NCBI RefSeq assembly: GCF_004634385.1
Contig: NZ_CP037895.1
Coordinates: 1,835,245-1,899,244 of the forward strand
DNA length: 64,000 nt
Reading direction: 5' to 3'
DNA from: Thermaerobacter sp. FW80
Lineage (GTDB): Bacteria > Bacillota > Sulfobacillia > Thermaerobacterales > Thermaerobacteraceae
Notes under the pieces: model-generated
What the model was told of the DNA's origin: nothing
Database searches by the model: none
What the model saw: only the letters and a program-made list of their open reading frames with translations
Shown here: in pieces, positions 44,980 through 54,611 of the stretch
Layout: each line of letters opens with the position of its first letter
Numbering within the stretch: the stretch's first letter is position 1
Program-made: the position numbers and the translations under genes

Positions 44980-46044
44980 GTGAGTCAGGGGTCTTCCGAA
45001 GCGGTGAGGGAGGGACAGGCCCTCGCCTCCATCGCCGACCTCCAGCGCCAGGCGGAGGCCGCCATCGCCGCGGCCCACGACCTGGCCGAACTCGAGCGAC
45101 TGCGGGTGGAGTGGCTCGGCAAGAAGGGGCGCATCAGCCAGCTGCTCCGGCAGACGGGCAGCCTGCCCCCCGAGCTGCGTCCCGCCTTCGGCCAGCGGGC
45201 CAACGCCGCCCGCGAGGCGGTGGAGGCGGCCCTGGCCCGGCGCCGGCAGGAGCTGGCGGCCCAGGAGGAGGCGCGTCGCCTGGAGGCCGAGCGGATCGAC
45301 GTCACGCTGCCCGGTCGACCGGTGTGGCGTGGGCGCCGCCACCCGCTGCGCCGCGTGGAGATGGAGATCATCGAGATCTTCCGCGGGCTGGGGTTCACCG
45401 TCGCGGAGGGGCCGGAGGTGGAGCGGGACTACTACAACTTCGAGGCGCTCAACATCCCGCCCGACCATCCCGCGCGGGACATGCACGACACCTTCTACCT
45501 AGCGGGCGACATCCTGCTCAGGACCCACACCTCCCCCGTCCAGGTGCGGTACATGGAGGCCAAGGCGCCGCGGCTGCCGGTGCGGATCATCGCACCGGGC
45601 CGGGTCTACCGCCGGGATGACGACGCCACCCACTCGCCGATGTTCCACCAGGTGGAAGGGCTGTTGGTGGACCGCGGCATCGGCTTCGCCCACCTCAAGG
45701 GCACCCTGGCGGAGTTCGCCCGCCGGATGTTCGGCCCGGACACCCGCTACCGGTTCCGCCCGAGCTACTTCCCCTTCACCGAGCCCAGCGCCGAGATGGA
45801 CGTGTCCTGCCCGCTGTGCGGTGGGAGGGGGTGCCGGACCTGCGGCGGCACCGGGTGGATCGAGATCCTCGGCTCGGGTCTGGTGCATCCCGCGGTGCTG
45901 CGGGCCGGCGGCTACGATCCCGAGCAGGTCTCGGGCTTCGCCTTCGGCATGGGCGTCGAGCGCATCGCCATGATCAAGTACGACATCGACGACCTGCGCC
46001 TGTTCTTCCAGAACGACCTGCGCTTCCTGGCCCAGTTCCGGTGA
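44980..46044 (+). CDS. pheS: Phenylalanyl-tRNA synthetase alpha subunit
   Basis: 354 residues from GTG 44980, 10 nt after GAGAGGGTGA. N-terminal coiled coil (about 1-95) binds tRNA. The catalytic core has motif 1 around [16 protein letters not shown], motif 2 ([12 protein letters not shown]) and motif 3 ([16 protein letters not shown]). [18 protein letters not shown] insertion could bind zinc and is common in PheS of related bacteria. Forms an alpha2beta2 enzyme with PheT. T-box controlled. Confidence 0.97.
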   Translation: MSQGSSEAVREGQALASIADLQRQAEAAIAAAHDLAELERLRVEWLGKKGRISQLLRQTGSLPPELRPAFGQRANAAREAVEAALARRRQELAAQEEARRLEAERIDVTLPGRPVWRGRRHPLRRVEMEIIEIFRGLGFTVAEGPEVERDYYNFEALNIPPDHPARDMHDTFYLAGDILLRTHTSPVQVRYMEAKAPRLPVRIIAPGRVYRRDDDATHSPMFHQVEGLLVDRGIGFAHLKGTLAEFARRMFGPDTRYRFRPSYFPFTEPSAEMDVSCPLCGGRGCRTCGGTGWIEILGSGLVHPAVLRAGGYDPEQVSGFAFGMGVERIAMIKYDIDDLRLFFQNDLRFLAQFR

Positions 46045-46254
46045 GGCGCCGGAGGGACGGGGGCGGGGTCGGGGGACCCGCCGGGCCCGGCGACGGGGCT
46101 CGTTGGCCGTTGGCCGGAGGCGGGTCCACCTGAGCGGCGGGGTCGGGGGCCCCACCGGGGCCGGACCGGGGTGCCGGACCGGCTGGCGCCGGGCGTCCGG
46201 CCGGGGGCGCATCCTCGACGCCGCCGGGGGACGCAGAAGGGGAGGAGCAGCAGC

Positions 46255-48810
46255 GTGCGCGTGCCGATCCAGTGGCTGCGGGAGTGCATCGAGCTGGAGG
46301 AGGACGCCCGCACCGTCGCCGAGCTGCTGACGAACCTGGGGCTCGAGGTGGAGGCCGTGGCGACGGTGGCTCCGGGTGCGACGGGGGTGGTGGCCGCGCG
46401 GATCGAGGCGGTCGAACCCCACCCCGAGGCCGCCGACCTCAAGGTGTGTCGGGTCGACGCGGGCCCGCGCGCCGGACGGCTGACGGTGGTGACGGGCGCG
46501 CCCAACGCCCGGCCCGGGATGGCGGTGGCCATGGCCCTGCCGGGCGCCGTCCTGCCGGACGGGACGACCATCGGCGTGCGCGAGGTGCGCGGCCTGGCGT
46601 CCCAGGGCATGATGTGCTCCCTGGCCGAGCTCGGCCTGGGGGATCAGCCCGCCGACCGCGAGGGGCTGGCGGACCTGGCGGCGCTGGCCGGCGACCCGGC
46701 GGCGGTGCCGTCCGCGGGCACGGACCTGGCCGAGTGGCTCGGCTGGCGGGACGAGGTCCTGGAGCTCAGCCTGACCCCCAACTACGCCAGCCACTGCCAG
46801 AGCATCCTGGGCGTGGCCCGGGAGCTGGCGGCCGCCACCGGGCGCCGGTGGCGATACCCCGGGGAGCACGGCGCCGGCGGCCCGGGGGAGGAGGAGCCGT
46901 CAGGACCGGGGACGGGACGGACCGACGAACCGGCCCCCGGCTCGTCGCAACCGGTGACGGACGCCCCCGGTGCCGCGGCCCCGGCCGAGGCCGCCCTGGG
47001 CGGCCCGTGGCCCGTCCGGGTGCGGGTCGCCGATCCGGAGGGGTGCGGGCTCTACGTCGCCCGGGTGCTGGTGGACGTGCGGGCCGGCGGCTCGCCCCTG
47101 TGGGTGCGGCGGCGGCTGGTGGCCGCGGGGCTGCGCCCCATCGACCGCATCGTGGACGTGACCAACTACGTCATGCTGGAGATGGGCCAGCCGCTGCACG
47201 CCTTCGACGGCGACGCCATCGCCGACCGCACGGTGATCGTGCGGTCGGCGATGGCGGGCGAGGTCCTGGTCACCCTGGACGGGCGGGAGCGGGTCCTCGA
47301 GCCCCGCGACCTGGTCATCGCCGACGCCCGCCGCGCCATCGGCCTGGCCGGGGTGATGGGCGGCGCCAACTCCGCCATCACCCCCGCCACGCGGGTCGTC
47401 CTGCTGGAGTCCGCCTGGTTCGACCCGCGCCGGGTGCGGGTCACGGCCCGCCGCCACGGCCTGCTCAGCGAGGCGGCCCAGCGGTTCGAGAAGGGGGTGG
47501 ACCCGGCCGCGGTGGAGCGGGCGTCGGCCCGGGCCATGGCCCTGCTGGCGGCGGTGGGCGCGGGGCGGCCGTTGCCCGGCGCCGCCGTCGTCCGCACCCG
47601 GCGCTTCCCGCCCCGGCGGCTGCCCTGGCGTCCCCAGCGCCTGCGCCAGTGGCTGGGGGTCGACCTGGACGACGCGACGCTGGCGGGGAGCCTGCAGCGG
47701 CTCGGCTTCCGGGTCGATGCGGCGGCGGGGGCGGTGGATGTCCCTTCCTATCGTACCGATATCGAGGGCGAGGTCGACCTGGCCGAGGAGGTGGGCCGGG
47801 TCTACGGGCTCGACCGCATCCCGGCGGAGCTGCCCGCCGGTCGGCCGGCCGGCGACGAGGTCTCCCCCCGGCTGCGCCTGACCTGGCAGGCCCGGGAGGC
47901 GCTGGCGCAGGCCGGTGCCCAGGAGGTGGTCAGTTGGGCCTTCACCCGCCCCCAGGCGTGGGATGCCCTGCGGCTGCCGCCGGATCACCCGTGGCGCCGG
48001 GCCATCCCCCTGCTGCATCCGTTGGCGGAGGAACACAGCCTGCTGCGCACCACCCTCCTGCCCGGGCTGCTGGACGTCTTGGCCTACAACGCCAGGCGGC
48101 AGCAGCCGGGGGCCCTGGTGTATGAGGTGGGGGCCGTGTTCGTCCCCGAGGCGCTGCCCCTGGCCGACCTGCCCGAGGAGCCGGTGCGCATCGGCGTGGC
48201 GGGCTACGGCGAGCTGGGCGGCTTGCACTGGGCGGAGCCCGGGCGACCGGTGGACTTCTTCACGGTGAAGGGCGTCGTCGAGGCGCTGCTGGAGCAACTG
48301 GGGGTCGATGCGGCCGCCGTGGGCTGGGAGCGGACGGACGAGCCCTGGCTGCACCCGGGACGGGCGGCGGTCCTCGAGGTGGACGGGCGCCGGGTGGGCT
48401 GGCTGGGCGAGCTGCATCCCCGGGTCGCGGCGGCGTGGGATCTGGGGGAGCGACCGGTGGCGGCCGAACTGGATCTGGAGGCGCTCTTGCCGGCGGTCCG
48501 TCCGGTGCCGACCTACCGGCCCATCCCCCGGTTCCCCGCGATCCGCCGCGACATCGCCGTGTTGGCGCCCGGCGACCTGCCCGCGGCCACCATCGCCGGC
48601 CGCATCCGACAGGCGGCGGGGCCGCTCTTGGAGGCGGTGCGCCTGTTCGACCGGTACACCGGCAAGCCGGTCCCGGAGGGCCAGGTGAGCCTCGCCTTCG
48701 CCCTGGTCTATCGAGCGGCCGACCGCACCCTGACCGACGCCGAGGTCGACCGGGTGCACCAACGGGTGCGGGAGGCGCTGGCCGGCATGGGGCTGACGTT
48801 GCGCTCGTAG
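46255..48810 (+). CDS. pheT: Phenylalanyl-tRNA synthetase beta subunit
   Basis: 851 residues from GTG 46255, after GGGGAGGAG; GTG 46261 is an alternative. Domain order: B1/B6 with the EMAP-like tRNA-binding fold (HPEAADLKVCRVDAG, VTGAPNARPGM), B3/B4 editing domain with GVMGGANSAITPATR, B5, catalytic-like B7, and the C-terminal ferredoxin-like anticodon domain (FPAIRRDIAVL). A Gly/Pro/Glu-rich insert of about 45 residues (about 205-250, after RRWRYPGEH) separates B2 from B3. It is not usual. 210 bp after pheS, same transcript. Confidence 0.96.
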   Translation: MRVPIQWLRECIELEEDARTVAELLTNLGLEVEAVATVAPGATGVVAARIEAVEPHPEAADLKVCRVDAGPRAGRLTVVTGAPNARPGMAVAMALPGAVLPDGTTIGVREVRGLASQGMMCSLAELGLGDQPADREGLADLAALAGDPAAVPSAGTDLAEWLGWRDEVLELSLTPNYASHCQSILGVARELAAATGRRWRYPGEHGAGGPGEEEPSGPGTGRTDEPAPGSSQPVTDAPGAAAPAEAALGGPWPVRVRVADPEGCGLYVARVLVDVRAGGSPLWVRRRLVAAGLRPIDRIVDVTNYVMLEMGQPLHAFDGDAIADRTVIVRSAMAGEVLVTLDGRERVLEPRDLVIADARRAIGLAGVMGGANSAITPATRVVLLESAWFDPRRVRVTARRHGLLSEAAQRFEKGVDPAAVERASARAMALLAAVGAGRPLPGAAVVRTRRFPPRRLPWRPQRLRQWLGVDLDDATLAGSLQRLGFRVDAAAGAVDVPSYRTDIEGEVDLAEEVGRVYGLDRIPAELPAGRPAGDEVSPRLRLTWQAREALAQAGAQEVVSWAFTRPQAWDALRLPPDHPWRRAIPLLHPLAEEHSLLRTTLLPGLLDVLAYNARRQQPGALVYEVGAVFVPEALPLADLPEEPVRIGVAGYGELGGLHWAEPGRPVDFFTVKGVVEALLEQLGVDAAAVGWERTDEPWLHPGRAAVLEVDGRRVGWLGELHPRVAAAWDLGERPVAAELDLEALLPAVRPVPTYRPIPRFPAIRRDIAVLAPGDLPAATIAGRIRQAAGPLLEAVRLFDRYTGKPVPEGQVSLAFALVYRAADRTLTDAEVDRVHQRVREALAGMGLTLRS

Positions 48811-48957
48811 GCGTCGGGGCCTGCGCCGGGGCGGAGCCCACGACGGGGCGGGGCTCGAGGCCGGCCCGGCCGGTGTCCCCGATGCGCCCCTCCTCGTCGA
48901 GGCGCAGCGCACCGGGGCAGGCGGCGCCTCCGACGGCCGGGGGCGCCGCCTCGCCGC

Positions 48958-49008
48958 ACCCGGGCAGGGCGGATCGCCCGAGGACCCGGGCAGGGCGGAT
49001 CGCCCGAG
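48958..49008. repeat. 25-bp direct repeat between pheT and zapA
   Basis: CCCGGGCAGGGCGGATCGCC plus CGAGG occurs twice in tandem at about 48958-48983 and 48984-49008, with GGATCGCCCGAGG continuing. Non-coding. Confidence 0.8.
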
Positions 49009-49087
49009 GTCGGATCGCGCCGGCAGCAAGATGGGGGGAGGAAACGGCGGTCGATGCCCGAAGCACTATCGCGGGAGGGGCCCGGAC

Positions 49088-49543
49088 ATGCGTGACGTGC
49101 CACCGGCCGGCAGCCGGGAGGGCGAGGGGACGATCCACCGCGTGACGGTGAAGATCTTCGGGGAGGAGTACGTCCTGCGCGGGGACGCCCGCCCCGAGTA
49201 CATGGAGCGCCTGGCGGACATGGTCGACCGGCGGATGAACGAGATCGCCAAGCGCCACCCCCGGCTGGGCATCACCCGCATCGCCGTCCTGGCTGCCATC
49301 AACCTGGCCGACGAGCTCAGCAAGCTGGAAGACCAGTACCAGCGCGTGCTCGGCATGCTCGAGCGCGAGTGGGACCGCCGCAAGCGGGAGCTCAACGGCC
49401 GCCCGGGCGGCACAGGCGCAGCGGGGGCGGCGGGCGGGGGCGGCGGGACCGCCCGCGGCACGACGCCCGCCGACGGAGCCTCCGCCGGGGGGTCTGCGGG
49501 CCTGCCGCCCAACGCCACGCCCTTCGGCGGGGATGGTCGGTGA
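49088..49543 (+). CDS. zapA: Cell division protein ZapA
   Basis: 151 residues from ATG 49088, 7 nt after GGGAGGGGC. ZapA binds FtsZ and bundles the Z-ring. The domain is VTVKIFGEEYVLRGDARPEY, then MVDRRMNEIAKRHPRLG and a coiled-coil helix ITRIAVLAAINLADELSKLED to about residue 105. The last 45 residues are a Gly/Ala/Thr-rich disordered tail not needed by the family. The stop overlaps the polX start (GTGA), so the two are translationally coupled, an order seen in many Firmicutes. Confidence 0.9.
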   Translation: MRDVPPAGSREGEGTIHRVTVKIFGEEYVLRGDARPEYMERLADMVDRRMNEIAKRHPRLGITRIAVLAAINLADELSKLEDQYQRVLGMLEREWDRRKRELNGRPGGTGAAGAAGGGGGTARGTTPADGASAGGSAGLPPNATPFGGDGR

Positions 49544-51609
49544 CCCCCGCGGTCCCGGGCGACGCGCCCGGCGAGACGACGCCTCCGGCCCATCCCCCGA
49601 TGACCAACAAGCGGGTCGCCGCCCTGCTGGAGGAGATCGCCGACCTCCTGGAGATCGACGGCACGGAGGCGCGCAAGGCCGGCGCCTATCGCCGCGCGGC
49701 CCGCACCGTCTCCGCCCTGCGGGACGACCTGCGCGCGTACCTGGAGGGCGACCGCCTGCAGGCCCTGCCCGGCATCGGCCCCGCCATCGCCGCCAAGATC
49801 CGCGACTTCTACGCCACCGGTTCCACGCGCCTCCTCGACGAGTTGCGGGCCCGGGTGCCGGCGGGCGTCCAGGCCCTGCTGGCCATCCCCGGTCTCGGCC
49901 CGCGCACCGCCGGCCGCCTGTACCACGAGCTGGGGATCGACTCCGTCGCGTCGTTGCGGGAGGCCCTGGAGGACGGTCGGGTGGCCGCCCTGCCGGGTTT
50001 CGGCGAGGCGCGGGCCCGCCGGCTGCGGGAGGCGCTGGCGCACCTCGAGCGGGAAGGCCGCCGCCTGACCCTGGGCGAGGCGCTGGCGGCCGCGGAGGCG
50101 CTGGCGGAGGAACTGGCCGCCCTGCCGGGGGTGACGGAGGTCCTGCCGGCGGGGGAGGCGCGCCGCGGCGTGGAGCAGGTGGAGGCCGTCGAAGTCGTGG
50201 TGCTCGCCGACGAGCCGGCGGCCGCCGTCCGCGCCGTCGGCCGGTGGCTGCAGGGCGGCGGGGCGACGGCGGGCGGCGGGGACGACGCCGCCGCAGTCCC
50301 CGGCTCGGGCCGACCCGCGGCCGCCGCCGAGCGACGCCCGGCGCCCCCCCGCACCCCGCCATCGGGGGCGGTGGAGGCGGCCCCGGGCGAGGGAGACCAG
50401 GGCTCCCTGCCGGTGGTCGACGGCGTGGCCGCGGGGGGCTGGCCGGTGCGGGTGTGGGTGGCGCATCCGGCCGCCCGGGCCACGGCCTTGCTCTACGCCA
50501 CGGGGAGCGCGACCCACTGGGCCCAGCTGAGGGAGCGAGCGGCGCGACGGGGTTGGCGGCTGGAGCCGGCCGGGCTGTGGCCGTCGGCTGCGGGGAAGCC
50601 CGCGGCCCCGGCGGCGGCCGGTCCCGTCCGAGCCGGCGGCGGCCGCCGCGCATCCGCCGGCGCGGCGCGGGAGGGGATGACGGCCGACGAGGCGGCGTTG
50701 TATCGGCTCCTGGGCCTTCTGCCCATCCCGCCCGAGCTGCGGGAGGGCGCGGGCGAGATCGGGTGGGCCGAGGCGGGTCGGCTCCCGGAGCTGGTGACGG
50801 TGGGCCACCTGCGGGGGGACCTGCACGTCCACAGCCGCTGGAGCGACGGGGCGGCCTCCATCGCCGAGATGGCCGCGGCCGCCCGGGCCCGCGGGTACCG
50901 CTACCTGGCCATCTGCGACCACAGCCGCTCGCTCAAGGTGGCCCACGGGCTCGAGATCGCGGAGCTAGAGGCCCAGTGGGCGGAGATCGACGCCCTCAAC
51001 GCCGCCCTGGCCGAGGAGGGGGCCGGCTTCCGCATCCTCAAGGGCGCGGAGGTGGACATCCTCAAGGACGGGCGCCTGGACTACCCCGATGAGATCCTGG
51101 CCCGGCTGGACGTGGTGGTGGCCTCGGTCCACACCCACCTGCACCTGGACCGGCAGGCCATGACCGAGCGCCTGCTGGCGGCGGTGGAGCACCCCCACGT
51201 GGACATCATCGCCCACCCCACGGGACGCCGCCTCGGCCTGCGCGACCCGTACGCGGTCGACCTGGAGGCCGTGATCCAGGCGGCGGCGCGGACGGGCACC
51301 GCCCTGGAGATCAACGCCTCACCGGAGCGCCTGGACCTGCCGGCCGCCTGGGCCCGCCGGGCGGCGGAGGCCGGGGCGTGGCTGGTGATCGACACCGATG
51401 CCCATGCCGCCGAGCAGCTCGCCCAGGTGGTGCTCGGGGTGAAGGTGGCGCGACGCGGTCAGATCGGACCCGGGCAGGTGCTCAACGGGCTGGAGCCCGA
51501 GGCCCTGTTCCGCTGGCTGACCGCCCCCAAGGGGAGTCGACCGCGGCCGCGGGCGGATGCCGCCGGCGGCCGCGGGGCCGGCCCCGGGGCGGGAGGGGGG
51601 CGACCGTAG
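49540..51609 (+). CDS. polX: PolX-family protein: degenerate polymerase palm, intact PHP domain
   Basis: 689 residues from GTG 49540, overlapping zapA; ATG 49600 is the alternative. Helix-hairpin-helix motifs are present (LQALPGIGPAIAAKI, LLAIPGLGPRTAGRLY, LPGFGEARARRLRE). The palm is altered: the family AGSxRRGKETVGDxD pattern reads AGEARRGVEQVEAVE (204-218), and the third-Asp strand reads VRVWVA, so all three metal-binding Asp are missing. A Gly/Ala/Pro insert (about 238-287) splits the palm. The C-terminal PHP phosphoesterase domain is complete (GDLHVHSRWSDG, CDHSRSLKVA, GAEVDIL, HTHLH, IAHPTGR, DTDAHA). It should act as a 3' exonuclease or phosphoesterase rather than a polymerase (inference). 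Confidence 0.9.
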   Translation: MTPAVPGDAPGETTPPAHPPMTNKRVAALLEEIADLLEIDGTEARKAGAYRRAARTVSALRDDLRAYLEGDRLQALPGIGPAIAAKIRDFYATGSTRLLDELRARVPAGVQALLAIPGLGPRTAGRLYHELGIDSVASLREALEDGRVAALPGFGEARARRLREALAHLEREGRRLTLGEALAAAEALAEELAALPGVTEVLPAGEARRGVEQVEAVEVVVLADEPAAAVRAVGRWLQGGGATAGGGDDAAAVPGSGRPAAAAERRPAPPRTPPSGAVEAAPGEGDQGSLPVVDGVAAGGWPVRVWVAHPAARATALLYATGSATHWAQLRERAARRGWRLEPAGLWPSAAGKPAAPAAAGPVRAGGGRRASAGAAREGMTADEAALYRLLGLLPIPPELREGAGEIGWAEAGRLPELVTVGHLRGDLHVHSRWSDGAASIAEMAAAARARGYRYLAICDHSRSLKVAHGLEIAELEAQWAEIDALNAALAEEGAGFRILKGAEVDILKDGRLDYPDEILARLDVVVASVHTHLHLDRQAMTERLLAAVEHPHVDIIAHPTGRRLGLRDPYAVDLEAVIQAAARTGTALEINASPERLDLPAAWARRAAEAGAWLVIDTDAHAAEQLAQVVLGVKVARRGQIGPGQVLNGLEPEALFRWLTAPKGSRPRPRADAAGGRGAGPGAGGGRP

Positions 51610-51890
51610 CCCGTGGGTCCTCAGGCAACGGGCCGGCCGAGGGGAGAAGGACGCCCGACGATTGGGCGACATGGGCCGAGGATGGGCGACGGGGGCGGCG
51701 GGTGTCGACCGGCGCCGAGGGGAGGGGCGCGCCGGACCGCGCGCCGTCCGGTTCCCATGTGGTTGGGGGCGCGCGGCGGGCCCGGCGGATTGCCAGCCCG
51801 CGGGTCGCTGGACTATGGTTCGGTAGGGGGCGGTGGAGCGCGGGGCGACGGGTCCGCCGCGGGCCACGGACGCCGCCCGGGGAGACCGAG
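51610..51890. other. Gap between polX and mutS2
   Basis: 281 bp without a gene. GGACTATGGTTCGGTAGG near 51811 contains a poor -10 (TATGGT). mutS2 may be read from here or from the zapA promoter. Confidence 0.35.
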
Positions 51891-54611
51891 ATGGATCCAC
51901 GCAGTCTCGATCGGCTGGAGTACGGGAAGATCCTGGAACGTCTGGCCGCCCAGGCCAGTTTTTCTTTGGGGGCCGAGCGTTGCCGCGCCCTCGAGCCCCT
52001 GACCGATCCCGACGCCGTGCGCGAGCGGCAGGCGGAGACGGAAGAGGCCGCCCGCCTGCTGGAGCGGGAAGGCGAGGTGCCCCTGGGCGGCCTGGCCGAC
52101 ATTCGCCGCTCCCTCCAGCGGGCGGCCAAGGGCGGCACCCTGGCCCCCGACGAACTCCTGGCGGTGGCGGCGACGGCGCGGGGCGCCCGGCGGCTGCGGG
52201 CCTTCTTGCTCAACCGCGAGAACGCCTGCCCGCGGCTGGCTGCCCGAGCCGCTCGCCTGGTGCCCCAGCCCGAACTGGAGGAAGCCGTGGCAGCGGCCAT
52301 CGGCGACGACGGCCGCGTGCGCGACGAGGCCAGCCCGCGCCTGGCGAGCCTGCGCCGACGACTGGCGGATCTTGAGGCGGCCATCCGGCAGCGGTTGGAG
52401 GCGATGGTGCGCTCCCCGCAGTGGGCCGCCGCGCTGCAGGAGCCGCTGGTCACCCAGCGGCGGGGCCGGTTCGTCCTGCCGGTGAAGGCCGAGGCCCGGG
52501 CGCAGGTGCCCGGCGTGGTCCACGACCAGTCGGCCAGCGGCGCCACGCTGTTCATCGAGCCGATGGCGGTGGTCGAACTCGGCAACCGCCTGCGGGAGGC
52601 GGAGGCCGAGGAGCAGGAGGAAGTGGAGCGCATCCTGGGCGAGCTCACCCGCCGGGTGGCGGCGGTGGGCGACGAGCTGGCCGCCACGCTGGAGGAGCTG
52701 GCCGAGCTGGACGCCATCTTCGCCCGGGGCCGGCTGGCCTTGGTCATGCGGGCCGAGCGGCCCGAGACCCTGGACCGGCCGCGGGTCGACCTCAAGCGGG
52801 CGCGCCACCCGCTGCTCGGGCCGGGCGCGGTGCCCATCGACGTGTGGCTCGGCGAGGGGACCGGGTTCGACGCCCTGGTGATCACCGGGCCCAATACCGG
52901 CGGCAAGACGGTGACCCTGAAGACCGTGGGGTTGCTCGCCCTGATGCACCAGGCGGGGCTCCACATCCCCGCGGCGCCCGGCAGCGCCCTGGGGGTGTTC
53001 CCCCAGATCTTCTGCGACGTGGGCGACGAGCAGAGCATCGAGCAGAGCCTGAGCACCTTCTCGTCCCACATGAGCGCCATCGTGGGGTTCGCGCGGGCGG
53101 CGCGACCCGGCGCCCTCGTGCTGCTCGACGAGATCGGGGCCGGCACCGATCCCGACGAGGGCGCGGCCCTGGCCATCGCCCTGCTCGAGCACTTCCGCGA
53201 CCGCGGCTGCCTGGTGGTGGCCACCACCCACTACAGCGCCCTCAAGGCCTACGCCTACCAGCAGCCCGGGGTGGAGAACGCCAGCGTCGAGTTCGACCCC
53301 GAGACGCTGCGGCCGACCTATCGGCTGTGGATCGGCCTGCCCGGCAAGAGCATGGCCCTAGCCATCGCCCGCCGCCTCGGCCTGCCCGAGCCGATCCTGG
53401 AGCGGGCGCGGGAGATCATGGGAGCGGGAGCGCACCGGGTCGAGGAGCTCATCGCCGCCATGGAGGCGGACCGCCGGGAGACCGCGGCGTTGCGGGCGGA
53501 GGCCGAGGCCAGGCGGCGGGAGGCGGAGGCGCTCCGCCAGGAGCGCCTCCGCGAGCTCGAGGCGCAGCGCCAGGAGCACCGGGCGCGCCTGGAGGCGCTC
53601 GAGCAGGAGATGGGCGCGGCGGTGCGGGAGGCCCGGCGCCAGACGGAGGGGCTGGTGGCGCAGCTGCGGGCGGCCATGGGCCGGCTCGAGGCGGCCCTGG
53701 CGGAGCTGGAGGAGCGGCGCCGGGCGCTGCGGTCCGGCGTCCTGCGCCCCGCGCCGCCCGGTGACGGGGATGGGGACGCCGACGCGGGGGCCCTCGACGG
53801 GGGGCGCGGTCCGGCTGCGGCGGACGGCGACAGCACTACCGGCGACGGGTGGGAGGCCGCGGCCGCCCAGGCCCTCGCCGAGGCCCGCGCGGCCCTGGAA
53901 CAAAGCCGGCAGACCCTGGGCGTCCTGGAGGGACGCGCCCAGGCCGTGCACCGTCAAGTCCAGGAGGCCCGCCGCCAGGCGCGGGCGGGGGCCGCGGCCC
54001 GGCTGGCGGCGGGGCTGCGGCCGGGGGCCCGGGTGGAGGTCTTGAGCCTGCGGCAGCCGGCCGAGGTCCTCGAGGTTCCGGACGACCCGGACGAGCCGGT
54101 GACCGTGCAGGCGGGCATCCTGCGGATGCGGGTGCCCCTCGCGGACCTGCGGCTGCTGGACGAACCGGCCGCGGCGGCCGCCCCGGGTGGGGCGGCCGCC
54201 GCGGGGGCAGGGACGGGGGACGGCCCCGGTCGGGGCCCCACGGGCGCCGCGGCCAAGGGCCGCCGGGAGCGGGAACGCCAGCGGACGGCGGCGGGCGCGG
54301 ACGACGTCACCGCCGCCCTGCAGCGGGCCCGGCTGATGCAGGCCAAGCTCCGGGAGTTCCAGCCGGAGATCCACCTGCGCCAGCTGACGGTGGACGAGGC
54401 GCTGGCCCGGTTGGACAAGTACCTGGACGACGCCATCCTGGCGGGTGCGCCCCAGGTGCGGATCGTCCACGGCAAGGGGACCGGGGCCTTGCGCCGGGCC
54501 GTGCACGACTTCCTGCGCAAGCACCCCGCCGTGGCCTCCTTCCGGCTGGGCGCGCCCAACGAAGGCGGTGCGGGCGCCACAGTGGTGATGCTCAAGGACG
54601 GCTCGGCGTGA
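51891..54611 (+). CDS. mutS2: MutS2 family ATPase/endonuclease
   Basis: 906 residues from ATG 51891, after GGGGAGACCGAG; longer than the usual 780-800. MutS-like core and ATPase: Walker A GPNTGGKT (about 333-340), LVLLDEIGAGTDPDEG (Walker B) and VVATTHYSALKAYAY. A long coiled coil (about 500-620) and a KOW-like segment follow; Gly/Asp- and Ala/Gly-rich inserts (about 620-660 and 760-790) explain the extra length. The C-terminal Smr domain keeps VRIVHGKGTGALR, but the usual LDLRG motif reads IHLRQ (about 827-831). MutS2 suppresses recombination and rescues collided ribosomes. Nuclease activity of this Smr domain is therefore questionable. Confidence 0.95.
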   Translation: MDPRSLDRLEYGKILERLAAQASFSLGAERCRALEPLTDPDAVRERQAETEEAARLLEREGEVPLGGLADIRRSLQRAAKGGTLAPDELLAVAATARGARRLRAFLLNRENACPRLAARAARLVPQPELEEAVAAAIGDDGRVRDEASPRLASLRRRLADLEAAIRQRLEAMVRSPQWAAALQEPLVTQRRGRFVLPVKAEARAQVPGVVHDQSASGATLFIEPMAVVELGNRLREAEAEEQEEVERILGELTRRVAAVGDELAATLEELAELDAIFARGRLALVMRAERPETLDRPRVDLKRARHPLLGPGAVPIDVWLGEGTGFDALVITGPNTGGKTVTLKTVGLLALMHQAGLHIPAAPGSALGVFPQIFCDVGDEQSIEQSLSTFSSHMSAIVGFARAARPGALVLLDEIGAGTDPDEGAALAIALLEHFRDRGCLVVATTHYSALKAYAYQQPGVENASVEFDPETLRPTYRLWIGLPGKSMALAIARRLGLPEPILERAREIMGAGAHRVEELIAAMEADRRETAALRAEAEARRREAEALRQERLRELEAQRQEHRARLEALEQEMGAAVREARRQTEGLVAQLRAAMGRLEAALAELEERRRALRSGVLRPAPPGDGDGDADAGALDGGRGPAAADGDSTTGDGWEAAAAQALAEARAALEQSRQTLGVLEGRAQAVHRQVQEARRQARAGAAARLAAGLRPGARVEVLSLRQPAEVLEVPDDPDEPVTVQAGILRMRVPLADLRLLDEPAAAAAPGGAAAAGAGTGDGPGRGPTGAAAKGRRERERQRTAAGADDVTAALQRARLMQAKLREFQPEIHLRQLTVDEALARLDKYLDDAILAGAPQVRIVHGKGTGALRRAVHDFLRKHPAVASFRLGAPNEGGAGATVVMLKDGSA

